Assembly: GCA_903822375.1 (NCBI GenBank)
Contig: CAIJOU010000426.1
Span: 1 to 12,177, forward strand
Origin: Candidatus Hydrogenedentota bacterium
Lineage (GTDB): Bacteria > Hydrogenedentota > Hydrogenedentia > Hydrogenedentales > CAITNO01
Length of the DNA: 12,177 nt
Direction: 5' to 3'
Below the pieces are notes generated by a model. It searched no databases. It worked only from the letters and a program-made list of their open reading frames with translations, and was not told the origin of the DNA. A program made the position numbers and the translations under genes. Of this stretch, positions 1-8,175 are shown one piece after another (the first letter of the stretch is position 1; the number at the start of each line of letters is the position of its first letter).

Positions 1-128
1 CTTGTTCTTGTTCCAGTTTGTGGACCATGGGTGGTTCTCTGTAACTTCGAGCAAGATTAAGAGCAGGAGAAAAACCAAGCAGTCCGCGCCGATTGGCTAA
101 AGAGTCACAAGAGCTCAAAGGTTCCGCC

Positions 129-157
129 TTGAGCAGAGCGCGGTCGCCTGCTATATT
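129..157 (+). promoter_or_regulatory. Candidate sigma70-type promoter upstream of the GH110 gene
   Basis: TTGAGC at 129-134 and TATATT at 152-157 are separated by 17 bases, which is the optimal spacing for a housekeeping sigma factor. Transcription would start near 164 and leave a leader of about 60 bases before the ATG at 225. The placement fits the start chosen for the downstream gene. The rest of 1-224 shows no convincing gene. One frame is open from base 2 to a TAA at 98-100 and could be the tail of an upstream gene, but it is only 32 codons long and resembles nothing I know. The promoter call rests on motif matching alone. Confidence 0.3.
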
Positions 158-224
158 GAAGCGGGGAATATGCGGGATGAAGGTGACAGGTGATGATCTG
201 CGACAAAGCGCAAGAAAGAAGACT

Positions 225-2111
225 ATGAAGAAGCCCCAGCGCCCTTTATGTTTCTCTGCCATTGCGTGCGTGTGCGCACTCTTCCCGGTGTTCTCTGTCA
301 TGCCCGCCGTCGCGGCGGGAACACTGTCCATCAGCGATTTTGGATTGCAACCCAACACCCATGAGAATGCCGTGCCTGCCGTGAAGCGGGCATTGGCAGC
401 CTGCGCGGGGAAGTCGGACATGGTCTTGGTCTTTCCCAAGGGCCGATACGATTTCTTAGCGCAGGACTGCCCCCAGAAGACCTATCACGAGTCCAACACC
501 ACCGACACAAATCCCAAACACTGCCCCGTACTGCTGGAGAACCTCAAGGGCATCACCTTGGATGGGTCGGGGAGCGACTTCGTCTTTCACGGCCAGATGC
601 AGCCGTTCACCGTGGACCACAGCGAGAAGGTGCACCTCCAGAATGTGAACGTGGATTGGGATATTCCGCTCACCGCCCAGGGCGAGGTGGTGGACTCCCA
701 AGCGGACCACATTGACCTCCGCATCAACCCCGTCGAATCGCCGTTTGCGGTCGAAAAGGAGAGGTTGGTCTTCACCGGCGAGGATTGGAAAAGCCCGTGG
801 ATGGGTGTGATGGAATTTGACCGCGACAGCCACATCATCCCACCCGGAACGGGCGATGAGACACTGGGCGGCGGGTGGATGAACGGCGGATACCGGGCGG
901 AGAAGCTGGGTGACGACCTCGTCCGCATCCACAAGCGCGCCAAGAACATGCCCAGGAAGGGCAACTTCCTGGTGCTGCGCCACAATGAGCGGATCCATTC
1001 CGGAATCTTTCTCTTTCACAGCAAGGATGTGCAGGTGCGCAACGTGAACCTGTACAACACCGGCGGCCTCGGTGTTTTGGGCCAGTTCACGGAGAACATC
1101 GATCTGGACAACACCAACGTTATCCCCAACGCGGCCAAGGGCCGCTACCTGAGCGGGCATGACGACGGCGCCCATTTCTCCAACTGCCGCGGCCAGGTCA
1201 CTGTGGAGAACTGCCGCTTTGCCGGGCTGATGGACGACCCCATCAACGTGCACGGCACCAGCGTGCGCATCATCGAGAAACGGGCCGACAACCGCCTGCT
1301 GTGCCGCTTCATGCACGCGCAGTCGGTCGGGTTGGAGTGGGGGAGACCGGGCGAATCCATCGGGTTCATCGAGCACGAAGGCATGTCCACGGTTGGCACC
1401 GGGACGCTCGCGGCATTCACTCCGTCAAACCTCACGGACTTTGAGGTCACCTTTACTGAGCCTGTTCCCGCAGAGATGAAACCGGGCGACGCGCTGGAGA
1501 ACCTGACATGGGCACCCGATGTGCTGTTGCGCGGCAATCATTTCGACAGTTGCCGCGCCCGCGGCGTGCTCATTTCCACGCCGGGAAAGGTGGTCATAGA
1601 GGAGAACGTGTTCGAGTCCAGCGGCTCGGCAATTCTTGTGGCCGGCGACGCGAACTACTGGTACGAATCGGGTGCGGTGCGTGATGTGCTCATCCGCAAG
1701 AACACGTTTAATTCCCCCTGCCTCGCCAACCTGTACCAGTTCTGCGAGGCCATCGTCAGCATCTATCCAGAGATCCCGAAACCGGACAAGGCACCGCGGC
1801 CCTTCCACCGCAACATCCGCGTCGAGGAAAACACCTTCCATCCCTTCGACTATCCGGTTCTGTTTGCACTTTCCACCGAGGGCCTGACCTTCTCCAACAA
1901 TACCATCATCCGAAGCAAAGACTACGAGCGCTACCACAAGAATAAGTACATGATCCGGTTGGTCGGCTGCAAGGGCGTCACCATTGCGGGCAACATCCTC
2001 CAGGGCGACGTGCTCGGCCGCAACGTGTTCATCGAGAAAATGGACGCATCTGAGGTCGCCGTGGCCGAAGGCCAGGGGATATCTCAAGTCATAGCTCTTG
2101 TTGTGCCATGA
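225..2111 (+). CDS. Secreted GH110-type alpha-1,3-galactosidase (right-handed beta-helix)
   Basis: The predicted product has 628 aa and should release terminal alpha-linked galactose outside the cytoplasm. I chose the ATG at 225 because a clear export signal follows: MKK, a hydrophobic stretch to about residue 29, and a likely cut near AVA-A at 30/31. In-frame starts at 93 and 177 would only add an arginine/lysine-rich extension in front of the signal. A purine-rich AGAAAGAAG lies just upstream. The mature part starts with a DFG-type first coil and an FPKGRYDF motif, as in pectate-lyase-like helices. Later segments GLGVLGQFTENI (near residue 282), MDDPINVHG and FMHAQSVGLEW match what I remember of family GH110. 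D314 and the pair D337-D338 are 23 residues apart. That equals the spacing I recall between the acid D321 and the bases D344/D345 of a characterised GH110 enzyme. The length is normal for the family. Other beta-helix enzymes are possible but fit these motifs less well. Whether it prefers blood-group-B-like or linear alpha-1,3-galactosides cannot be read from the sequence. Confidence 0.85.
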   Translation: MKKPQRPLCFSAIACVCALFPVFSVMPAVAAGTLSISDFGLQPNTHENAVPAVKRALAACAGKSDMVLVFPKGRYDFLAQDCPQKTYHESNTTDTNPKHCPVLLENLKGITLDGSGSDFVFHGQMQPFTVDHSEKVHLQNVNVDWDIPLTAQGEVVDSQADHIDLRINPVESPFAVEKERLVFTGEDWKSPWMGVMEFDRDSHIIPPGTGDETLGGGWMNGGYRAEKLGDDLVRIHKRAKNMPRKGNFLVLRHNERIHSGIFLFHSKDVQVRNVNLYNTGGLGVLGQFTENIDLDNTNVIPNAAKGRYLSGHDDGAHFSNCRGQVTVENCRFAGLMDDPINVHGTSVRIIEKRADNRLLCRFMHAQSVGLEWGRPGESIGFIEHEGMSTVGTGTLAAFTPSNLTDFEVTFTEPVPAEMKPGDALENLTWAPDVLLRGNHFDSCRARGVLISTPGKVVIEENVFESSGSAILVAGDANYWYESGAVRDVLIRKNTFNSPCLANLYQFCEAIVSIYPEIPKPDKAPRPFHRNIRVEENTFHPFDYPVLFALSTEGLTFSNNTIIRSKDYERYHKNKYMIRLVGCKGVTIAGNILQGDVLGRNVFIEKMDASEVAVAEGQGISQVIALVVP

Positions 2112-2428
2112 ACGTCATTCTTTTCAGGGGGGCTCGTTTCGTTTCCTATCCCGCATTTGGCCGGATAGTGCAATAGACAAATACGGCCCCCTTATGCGTA
2201 CTTGTTGCTGAAACAGTAACCAGCGGATGAGAAGCGAATGGGCGAAATACGTAACCAGACGGCGCTTGCCGACCTGTATGACCGGGACGGGTGCAGCGTC
2301 GCCGAATCCGGAATCATGGCATGGCTGTTCACGCCGGGTCCGTTACTGCCGCTGTCACCACGCGCGCCCGCCACGAACAACAGCTTCGTGGCTTCGGCCC
2401 CAGGCGATATCCTCAAAGGAGACGCCAC
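2112..2428. other. 317-base intergenic gap, no confident gene
   Basis: The gap lies between the GH110 stop and the next gene's ATG. A six-base dyad, CTATCC at 2146-2151 and GGATAG at 2163-2168, follows the GH110 gene. It has no T-run after it, so it is a poor intrinsic terminator and could equally be a binding site. I find no convincing -35/-10 pair, tRNA or riboswitch-like core. From about 2220 to the end of the gap both strands are open in one frame each. This may be a small gene, a gene remnant or a repeat; see the separate small-ORF entry. Confidence 0.5.
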
Positions 2429-2441
2429 ATGCAACTACTGA
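2238..2441 (+). CDS. Doubtful small ORF, 67 aa, overlapping the next gene
   Basis: An ATG at 2238 opens a 67-codon frame that ends in TGA at 2439-2441. That is 13 bases inside the start of the following membrane-protein gene, which reads in another frame. Such an overlap would allow translational coupling. Third codon positions are mostly G or C, similar to the real genes nearby, and an in-frame stop lies just upstream at 2217-2219. The only ribosome-site candidate is a weak GAGAAG. The product has no signal peptide, membrane segment or motif I recognise and is rich in Pro and Ala. The opposite strand is also open over 2192-2434, so chance in GC-rich DNA or an old remnant explains it equally well. 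Confidence 0.15.
   Translation: MGEIRNQTALADLYDRDGCSVAESGIMAWLFTPGPLLPLSPRAPATNNSFVASAPGDILKGDATCNY
2416..2421 (+). promoter_or_regulatory. Strong Shine-Dalgarno that fixes the start at 2429
   Basis: AAGGAG lies 7 bases before the ATG at 2429. It is the best ribosome binding site in the window. It decides against the longer reading of the same frame from 2291, whose first 46 codons would give an arginine-rich, unlikely N-terminus. Confidence 0.7.
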
Positions 2442-3757
2442 AAGAAGGTCTGCGCATACTTCTCTGGCCGTTCCGGTTCTGGCGGTTCGTTCTTGCCGGG
2501 GTGCTGCTTCTGGCGGCGGCGCACATCATCATTGATCAGGTGCTGCTGCGCAAACTCGCGACCCAGATGGAGCAGATCCGGAGCGCGGGCAGGCCGCTCA
2601 CCTATGCCGACCTCAAGCTGCCTGCATACACGGCCATTGACAACGCCTACACCGTGTACGAACAGGCAATGGACATGATTAGGAAGGAACCCGTAGACGC
2701 GTCATGGATCCAATACGGGCCTTTGGTCGGCCGCTATGTGCGCATCAATCCCTGTGTGCCCCTAAGGGAGGAACAGCCACTTTCCGCAGAAGAACTCGCC
2801 GAACTCGGCGCCTATCTTCAGAAGGTTCAGTCAGCATTGGACCTGCTGCACATGTCCAGGGACTGCGGCAAATGCATCATACCCGACGCGCTTGCCGTGC
2901 TCGACAGCATCAACGGCGAAAGCGAAACGGTGGCGGTCAAAATGTCCAGTCTGTCGTGCATGCGTGAATTGACCCGCTATGCGGCCGCGAAAGGGCTCTG
3001 GGAATACCGGCAGGAGAATGGGGATGCCGCTTTCGACTGGTTTGCCCTGGGCCTCAACATTGCAGACAATCACAAAGGCCACCCCACATTAATCGGGGAA
3101 CTTAACCGGATTGGATGCATTTCGACTGTCTTGGACGCGGTTCAGCAGGTAGTGCATGAAGGGGAGGTGCCCGCCGCCCTTCCCACCGTCTTTACGGCAG
3201 AATTGCAGAAGTGCACGGACCGCGGCATTTGTGTGCGGGCATTGGAAAATGAGCGGGTCTACAGCAACGAGGCCTCCGTGCGCATGGGACTTCAGGCATG
3301 GCGCGTCTTGCGGCCCCTGTACTCTTTCGACCTGCTCAAAATGAACCAGCTCTTCCTTGAACTGTCGGACACCCTCAAGGTGCCTGACGTCTCCCGGCAG
3401 GAAACCGTTCTCAACGGGGTCAGTAAGTGGTCTAAAGACGCATCAAGATTCTACATCATGACAAAGAACATGGTTCCGGCATGGCTCAGTTCCGTGCATT
3501 CGATTCGCCGCGGCTTAACCGTCGCTGGAATGTGTGAAACGGCAATCAAGCTGAAACAGTTCAAGCAGAAGAACGGCGCCTACCCGGAATCGCTTTCCGA
3601 ACTGGCCCAACCCTTCTCCATCGACCCGTTTTCGGGGCGCGACTTCAATTACAAACGAGACGCGGACGGTTTCGTGCTCTCCAGTGTCGGAAAGACCGTT
3701 GCATATCACGGCAAGTCCCATACGGAAACCAATCTTGAGTGGTGCGCGGTCAGGTAG
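2429..3757 (+). CDS. Membrane-anchored protein of unknown function with DPFSG-type C-terminus
   Basis: The product has 442 aa. A short basic and aromatic N-terminus is followed by one hydrophobic segment at about residues 19-35 (WRFVLAGVLLLAAAHII). There is no good signal-peptidase site after it, so the protein is probably anchored in the inner membrane with the bulk outside. The following region reads GRPLTYADLKLPAY and then IDNAYTVYEQAM. Similar openings are common in uncharacterised proteins of Planctomycetes and related phyla. The middle (about 120-350) is mostly helical and rich in Leu, Glu and Gln. The end combines a helix (ETAIKLKQFKQKNGAYPES), then IDPFSGRDFNYKRD with D399-P400-F401-S402-G403, then a GFVLSSVG strand. 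That tail recalls the last part of pseudopilin-like or DUF-type proteins from the same phyla; this is recollection and no search was run. I see no catalytic motif. The gene lies 57 bases before the GH38-like gene on the same strand, so co-transcription is likely. A role in secretion or surface organisation is speculative. Confidence 0.8.
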   Translation: MQLLKEGLRILLWPFRFWRFVLAGVLLLAAAHIIIDQVLLRKLATQMEQIRSAGRPLTYADLKLPAYTAIDNAYTVYEQAMDMIRKEPVDASWIQYGPLVGRYVRINPCVPLREEQPLSAEELAELGAYLQKVQSALDLLHMSRDCGKCIIPDALAVLDSINGESETVAVKMSSLSCMRELTRYAAAKGLWEYRQENGDAAFDWFALGLNIADNHKGHPTLIGELNRIGCISTVLDAVQQVVHEGEVPAALPTVFTAELQKCTDRGICVRALENERVYSNEASVRMGLQAWRVLRPLYSFDLLKMNQLFLELSDTLKVPDVSRQETVLNGVSKWSKDASRFYIMTKNMVPAWLSSVHSIRRGLTVAGMCETAIKLKQFKQKNGAYPESLSELAQPFSIDPFSGRDFNYKRDADGFVLSSVGKTVAYHGKSHTETNLEWCAVR

Positions 3758-3802
3758 TATTGTGGGATCCCCCGGTCCAGGAACATCCAGTTGGGGTATA
3801 CG

Positions 3803-3807
3803 AAAGG
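3803..3807 (+). promoter_or_regulatory. Ribosome binding site for the GH38-like gene
   Basis: AAAGG lies 7 bases before the ATG at 3815. It supports that start over the in-frame TTG at 3791, which would place eight extra residues before the export signal and has no comparable site. Confidence 0.55.
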
Positions 3808-3814
3808 TTTGGTC

Positions 3815-6800
3815 ATGAACCCTGTACATCTGACGAAGCTGCCATGCGCCCGTTTCCCCGGATTTTTTGGAAGCATTTGCATACTTGCCTGCTTTCTGAT
3901 GCTGGGCTTTTCGGCAGAAGCGGTCCCGGTCACGATTGAAAGGGTCGAGGCAACACCGCTGTTCGCGAAACCGGCGGAAGACCAACCGCTGCGCCAGCAG
4001 GCCCGGCTATTTCTGGACAACCCGGGCGGGGCGTTTGCGGGCACCGCACAGATTGTCGTCGGCGACAGGCCTGCCCGCGCCAAGCACCTCGGTGAAGTGC
4101 CTTCGGGCAAGTCCACGCACAACATCCAAATAGACGATATCGCCGCGCCAGCGCCGGTGAGGATTACCATCATTTCCGAGGACGGCCAATCATCAGCGGT
4201 TCACCGGGTGGACTGGCAGCCGCAAAAGAAGTGGACCATTTACTGCGTGTCGTACAGCCATCAGGACCTGGGCTTTGGCGACTACCCGCACCGGTTGCGG
4301 ACGTCCATCCGCCATGAGAACATTCTCCTGCCGCTGCGTTTCTGCCGCGAGACAGATGACTGGCCCGCCGCCGACCAGTACCGGTTCAACATTGAGACGA
4401 GCGAGCCCATTACCAGTTTCATCAGTTTCCAGGGCAAAGAAGCCGCGCGCGAGCTTGCCCAGCGCCTGAAAGAGGGCAGGATGGAATTGGGAGGGCTTCA
4501 CAACACGGCGAACACCGAAGAGCTGAGCCACGAACTCATGGCCCGCCTGTTCTACATGAGCGGCCGCCACGTTGTGGACCTGCTGGGTGTGCCGCCGAAC
4601 AAGACCATGCAAAACGACGACGTGATCGGCATAACGTGGCCGCTGGCCACGTATGGCGCGGAAGCGGGCCTGTCGTACTTCTTTCATGGCTACAACGGCT
4701 GCGGTCATTGCCTGCGCCCCGCCGAATCGGAGCCGGCATTCTTCTTTGAAGCCCCCGATTCCCGCGGGCGCCTGCTCATGCGGTCGACCGCCTACGGCGG
4801 TTATGCCGGCGACGGACCCGGCGACGGCACTGAAGCCTACATGTTGAAAACCATAGACCAGCTCGGCGCCAAGTGCCCCTACAACATCCTGCTGCTTCAG
4901 GAGGGCACAGACTTTCAGCTTGCGACGCGGAACTTCGCGAACCAGATCCACGATTGGAACGCAAAGTGGGCCTGGCCCCGGATGGTGAGCGCCACAATGG
5001 ACATGTTCTTTGAGGCGCTCGCAGCACAGGCCGATCCCGCCAGGACAAAAACGTTTGCCGCCGATTCCAACAACCAGTGGTCGGACCAGGACTATGCGGC
5101 CGCCCGTGCCACCGGCCAGGCGCGCCGTCTCAGCGAGCTGTTGCCCGCCACGGAAACGTTGGCGAGCATGACGCAGGTCCTCGCGGGCGGCGGCGACCAG
5201 TGGATCAATCTGTTTCAGGCGTATCACCGGCTGCTCCAATACTTCGAGCACACCAACGCCAAGGACAATCCCACGGGCAACATGGTCTGGTATGAAACGG
5301 AACTGGAGGAAAACCGGGAGATGGCCGCCGAGGCGGCCGGCTACCAGCAGCAGGTTTACGAGAGCGCCTCGCAACGCCTGGCCGGCGCCGTTGCGCGCAC
5401 CGCCGAGAAGAATCTGCTTGTGTTCAATCCATTGCCCTACGAACGCACGGACGCCGTGCATGCGGACATACCGGCAGGTTTCGTCCCCATGGATGTGACC
5501 ACCGGTGCAAAATTGCCCGTGCAACAGTTGCCGGACGGTTCGAAGGTGTTCCTGGCGGCAAAGGTGCCGGCCACCGGCTACAAGACCTATGCACTCGTCG
5601 AGGATGCGCCCGTGACGGCAACCGCAGAGGAGGGTGCCCTTGAAAACCGCTTCTACCGGCTGCAATTCAACGCGGTTACCGGAGTGATTACCAGCCTTTT
5701 CGACAAGGCGCACGGCGTCGAGTTGGTCGAGTCCGGCGCACCCCATGGATTTAACGAGTACCTTTATGAGTTCCGGACCCAAACAACGGGCGTGGAGTAT
5801 GACTCGGTGTGGCGCCGCATGGAGAAGGCCGACACAATAACGGTCAGCCATGGTCCCGTCGCCGACGTGCTGACGGTGACCGGCGCGGCCGGCGGGGTGA
5901 GACAGCTCAAACAGACCGTCACGCTGTATCACGATTCGCCGCGTGTGGATTTTGGCATCTGGCTGGACAAGCTGCCGTTCGGGGGTTCGTTCCCCCGCCA
6001 ACATGAAGCTGTATTTGTTGCCTTGCCGTTGGCCATCGAGAATTTTACCATCCGGCACGAACTGCCGGGGGCGGTGATTGAGCCCTACAGGCAACAGTTT
6101 GAAGGAAGCGCCACCGACCACTACGCCATCCGCAGTTTCACCGATCTGTCCAACGACAAATACGGGGTCACGGTCAGCCCGATTGAGGGCAGCCTCGTAT
6201 GTTACGGTGAACCGACCTCCTCGCCCATGGCGTCCGGTCACGAGGACCATTTCAAGCGCGACCAGAGCTATCCCGCGCACAGCCGGCTCTACCTGTACCT
6301 GCTGAACAACATGTTTGATGTGAACATCGCCGCCGACCAGCGCGGCCCCGTCAGTTTCTCATGGTCGTTGCGCAGTCATTCCGGCGACTGGAAAGCGGGC
6401 GGCGCGGCCCGGTTCGGGCGCAGTGTGCAGCAGCCGATGCTGGCGTGGCGGGCCGACGGCAAGAATGCGGGCCCAATGCCTGCCAGCGGCAGTTTTATGA
6501 CCGTGGACGCGGACAATGTGATGTGCAGCGTCATCAAAGCGGCGGAGGCCAACGGGCGCGGTTTCATCCTCCGGCTGAATGAAACGGTGGGACAAGAAAC
6601 GACCGCCACGATATCTTTGCCTCTGCTACCGCCGATTGAATCTGCCGCGCCCGTGTCCTTGGTCGAGAATAACCAATCCGAGCAGTACTCCGTTTCAGGC
6701 AACACCTTCAAGGTAATGCTTCCCAAGTTCGGCGTCAGGACCGTCCGGATAACATGTTCTGCCGCCGCACCGGTTACCGTGTCCGGCCTCAGCGCGGAGC

Positions 6801-7966
6801 CTGCCGCCGACATGCAGGTGAATCTGGCCTGGAAATGCACGGGCGGAAAAGTCAGCCATTTCAACGTTTACCGGGACACCACTCCCGACTGCCCGCCGAC
6901 GCTGCTCAATTTCATCGGGCAGACCTCCACAGAAGGCTTCATCGATCTTCCGCGGCTGAACATGGGGGGCTGGCTGCGCAGTTGTCTCAAACCCGAGACC
7001 ACGTACCATTACAGGGTCGTGCCTGTCGATCGCACCAACAACCCAGGGCTGCCGGGTATCGTCGTTTCGGCAACCACAAAAACTTCTGAAAAGTTCAATT
7101 TGCCGCCGGTGGCGGTGGAGGGCGTTCGTCCGGTTCTCGTCTCGCCGCTGAACAATTGCCTCAATTTCGTGAACGTGCTCTTTCGTACCGCCTGCGAGCC
7201 GGATGTGGACCATTACGAGATATACAGGAGCACCCAACCGGGCTTCGTTCCCGATGCGGCCACGCTGGCTGGGGTTGTGAAGAGCGACGATGCTCCGCCG
7301 CGAAGCGGCGGCTACGGCGAGTCGCGCATCCAGTACAAAGTCAAAGACTATGACCATGCCGCCTTTGAAGACCGCGCCGTAGTCGCAAACACAACCTATT
7401 ACTACAAGATTTGCGCGGTCGATACGGCAGGACAAAAAGGCGGGTTCTCGAAGGAGACGTCCGTCCGGACAAAAGAAGCGTTTCCCGACGGGTGCAGGGT
7501 CACCGCGCAGTCTGTATTCGCACCCGAATTCGATCCCCTCATGGCGCTCGACGGCGATGCCAATCCTTTCCGGGCGTGGATTTCCCGGCCCTACGGCGGC
7601 GGCACCAAAGCCCGGCCGGAGGAGGTCTGGTGGGCAGTCGAGTTTCTCAAGAAACCAGTCACCATCAAAGGCGTGAAGATTTTCGGCGACCACCGCGACG
7701 TTATCCCGATTCAGAAGAACCTGGAAATCCAAATACGCGAAAACGGGGCGTGGAAAACGGCGGGGGAGAGCAGGGATGCCGTCTCCAATGACGTTACGGT
7801 CAGTTTTTCCGGAATACTGACAACCGATGCGCTCCGCGTTCTTGTGCCGGCCGCCGATTTGCCGCAATCGGAGCGCGCCGACGTTGACGGCATTGTCCGC
7901 ATCTGCGAGTTGAAATTGATAATGCCGGACGGAACCGAACAGGGAATCGAGAGCGGACATGAATAG
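3815..7966 (+). CDS. Large secreted GH38-like glycoside hydrolase with Fn3-like and discoidin-like modules
   Basis: The product has 1383 aa. Residues 1-36 form an export signal ending in AEA, with cleavage likely before V37. About 40-135 is a beta-rich domain. About 140-470 resembles the GH38 alpha-mannosidase catalytic domain. SHQDLGF supplies H149 and D151, and QNDDVIG supplies D268/D269 where GH38 has its nucleophile. H479 in FEHTNAKD may match the last zinc ligand. In Golgi mannosidase II, as I recall, the metal is held by His-x-Asp, the nucleophile Asp and a distant His, so a full set seems present. About 470-535 is a helical bundle. FNPLPYERT (537 on) and ENRFYRLQFN (610 on), then DKAHGVEL, are typical of the GH38 C-terminal beta-sandwich domain, to about 980. 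Two Fn3-like modules follow (about 986-1090 and 1095-1222, with FNVYRD and YEIYRS strands), then a discoidin/CBM32-like domain (1223-1383). Most GH38 enzymes lack these extras. The family is divergent, close to what I remember as DUF5054-like proteins, so mannose as the substrate is only likely. Confidence 0.75.
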   Translation: MNPVHLTKLPCARFPGFFGSICILACFLMLGFSAEAVPVTIERVEATPLFAKPAEDQPLRQQARLFLDNPGGAFAGTAQIVVGDRPARAKHLGEVPSGKSTHNIQIDDIAAPAPVRITIISEDGQSSAVHRVDWQPQKKWTIYCVSYSHQDLGFGDYPHRLRTSIRHENILLPLRFCRETDDWPAADQYRFNIETSEPITSFISFQGKEAARELAQRLKEGRMELGGLHNTANTEELSHELMARLFYMSGRHVVDLLGVPPNKTMQNDDVIGITWPLATYGAEAGLSYFFHGYNGCGHCLRPAESEPAFFFEAPDSRGRLLMRSTAYGGYAGDGPGDGTEAYMLKTIDQLGAKCPYNILLLQEGTDFQLATRNFANQIHDWNAKWAWPRMVSATMDMFFEALAAQADPARTKTFAADSNNQWSDQDYAAARATGQARRLSELLPATETLASMTQVLAGGGDQWINLFQAYHRLLQYFEHTNAKDNPTGNMVWYETELEENREMAAEAAGYQQQVYESASQRLAGAVARTAEKNLLVFNPLPYERTDAVHADIPAGFVPMDVTTGAKLPVQQLPDGSKVFLAAKVPATGYKTYALVEDAPVTATAEEGALENRFYRLQFNAVTGVITSLFDKAHGVELVESGAPHGFNEYLYEFRTQTTGVEYDSVWRRMEKADTITVSHGPVADVLTVTGAAGGVRQLKQTVTLYHDSPRVDFGIWLDKLPFGGSFPRQHEAVFVALPLAIENFTIRHELPGAVIEPYRQQFEGSATDHYAIRSFTDLSNDKYGVTVSPIEGSLVCYGEPTSSPMASGHEDHFKRDQSYPAHSRLYLYLLNNMFDVNIAADQRGPVSFSWSLRSHSGDWKAGGAARFGRSVQQPMLAWRADGKNAGPMPASGSFMTVDADNVMCSVIKAAEANGRGFILRLNETVGQETTATISLPLLPPIESAAPVSLVENNQSEQYSVSGNTFKVMLPKFGVRTVRITCSAAAPVTVSGLSAEPAADMQVNLAWKCTGGKVSHFNVYRDTTPDCPPTLLNFIGQTSTEGFIDLPRLNMGGWLRSCLKPETTYHYRVVPVDRTNNPGLPGIVVSATTKTSEKFNLPPVAVEGVRPVLVSPLNNCLNFVNVLFRTACEPDVDHYEIYRSTQPGFVPDAATLAGVVKSDDAPPRSGGYGESRIQYKVKDYDHAAFEDRAVVANTTYYYKICAVDTAGQKGGFSKETSVRTKEAFPDGCRVTAQSVFAPEFDPLMALDGDANPFRAWISRPYGGGTKARPEEVWWAVEFLKKPVTIKGVKIFGDHRDVIPIQKNLEIQIRENGAWKTAGESRDAVSNDVTVSFSGILTTDALRVLVPAADLPQSERADVDGIVRICELKLIMPDGTEQGIESGHE

Positions 7967-7984
7967 CAGGTAGGGCGTGTACGG

Positions 7985-8057
7985 TGCCGCGAAGCGGCAT
8001 CACCTCCTTGGCGTCCGATACGCCATTGGCTGCGCACATGGTGCGACAAACTGCACC
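7985..8057. repeat. Cluster of three short hairpin-forming dyads
   Basis: Three perfect inverted repeats follow one another. They are TGCCGC-GAA-GCGGCA at 7985-7999, GGCGT-5-ACGCC at 8010-8024 and CGCAC-ATG-GTGCG at 8033-8045. GGTGC at 8040-8044 can instead pair with GCACC at 8053-8057, so the last stem has an alternative form. The first is the most stable and begins 19 bases after the GH38-like stop codon, where a transcript end would be expected. Without a U-tract, RNA end protection or a repeat-family copy is as plausible as termination. Confidence 0.4.
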
Positions 8058-8074
8058 TTCCATGACAGGTCCAA

Positions 8075-8096
8075 GATAATGTAGTCTATCATTGTC
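8075..8096. promoter_or_regulatory. Imperfect dyad, possible operator or leader hairpin
   Basis: GATAATG (8075-8081) and CATTGTC (8090-8096) form a seven-base dyad with one G-T pair around an eight-base centre. It overlaps the only promoter-like -10 element (TATCAT, 8087-8092) before the GH51 gene, a position where a repressor could act. No known regulator site is recognised and no regulator gene is in the window. Confidence 0.2.
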
Positions 8097-8170
8097 GGCA
8101 AGTTGCGGATGCTTCCGGCGTGTGCCACTCACCCTGACGGCCCTTTGTCCTTTACCAACAGACCGACTGA

Positions 8171-8175
8171 AAGGA
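8171..8175 (+). promoter_or_regulatory. Ribosome binding site candidate before a GTG start
   Basis: AAGGA lies 12 bases before the GTG at 8188. The spacing is longer than usual. A later ATG at 8227 would cut the export signal in half, and earlier codons of the frame (from 8092) encode an unlikely Cys/Arg-rich stretch, so GTG remains the best start. Confidence 0.4.

Noticed and set aside
456..1376. 306-codon open frame on the - strand
   Set aside because: Antisense of the GH110 gene covering its catalytic aspartates. It has no independent support.
2126..2192. AGGGGG (2126-2131) pairing with CCCCCT (2187-2192) as a terminator stem
   Set aside because: The loop would be 55 bases and no T-run follows, so it is likely chance pairing of G and C runs.
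4193..6280. 695-codon open frame on the - strand
   Set aside because: It lies wholly inside the GH38-like gene, whose + strand product has clear domains and motifs. The - strand product is rich in Val, Gly, Arg and His without any recognisable motif, as expected for the antisense of a GC-rich gene.
6695..7960. 421-codon open frame on the - strand
   Set aside because: Antisense shadow of the Fn3-like and discoidin-like region of the GH38-like gene. No motif, signal or ribosome site supports it.
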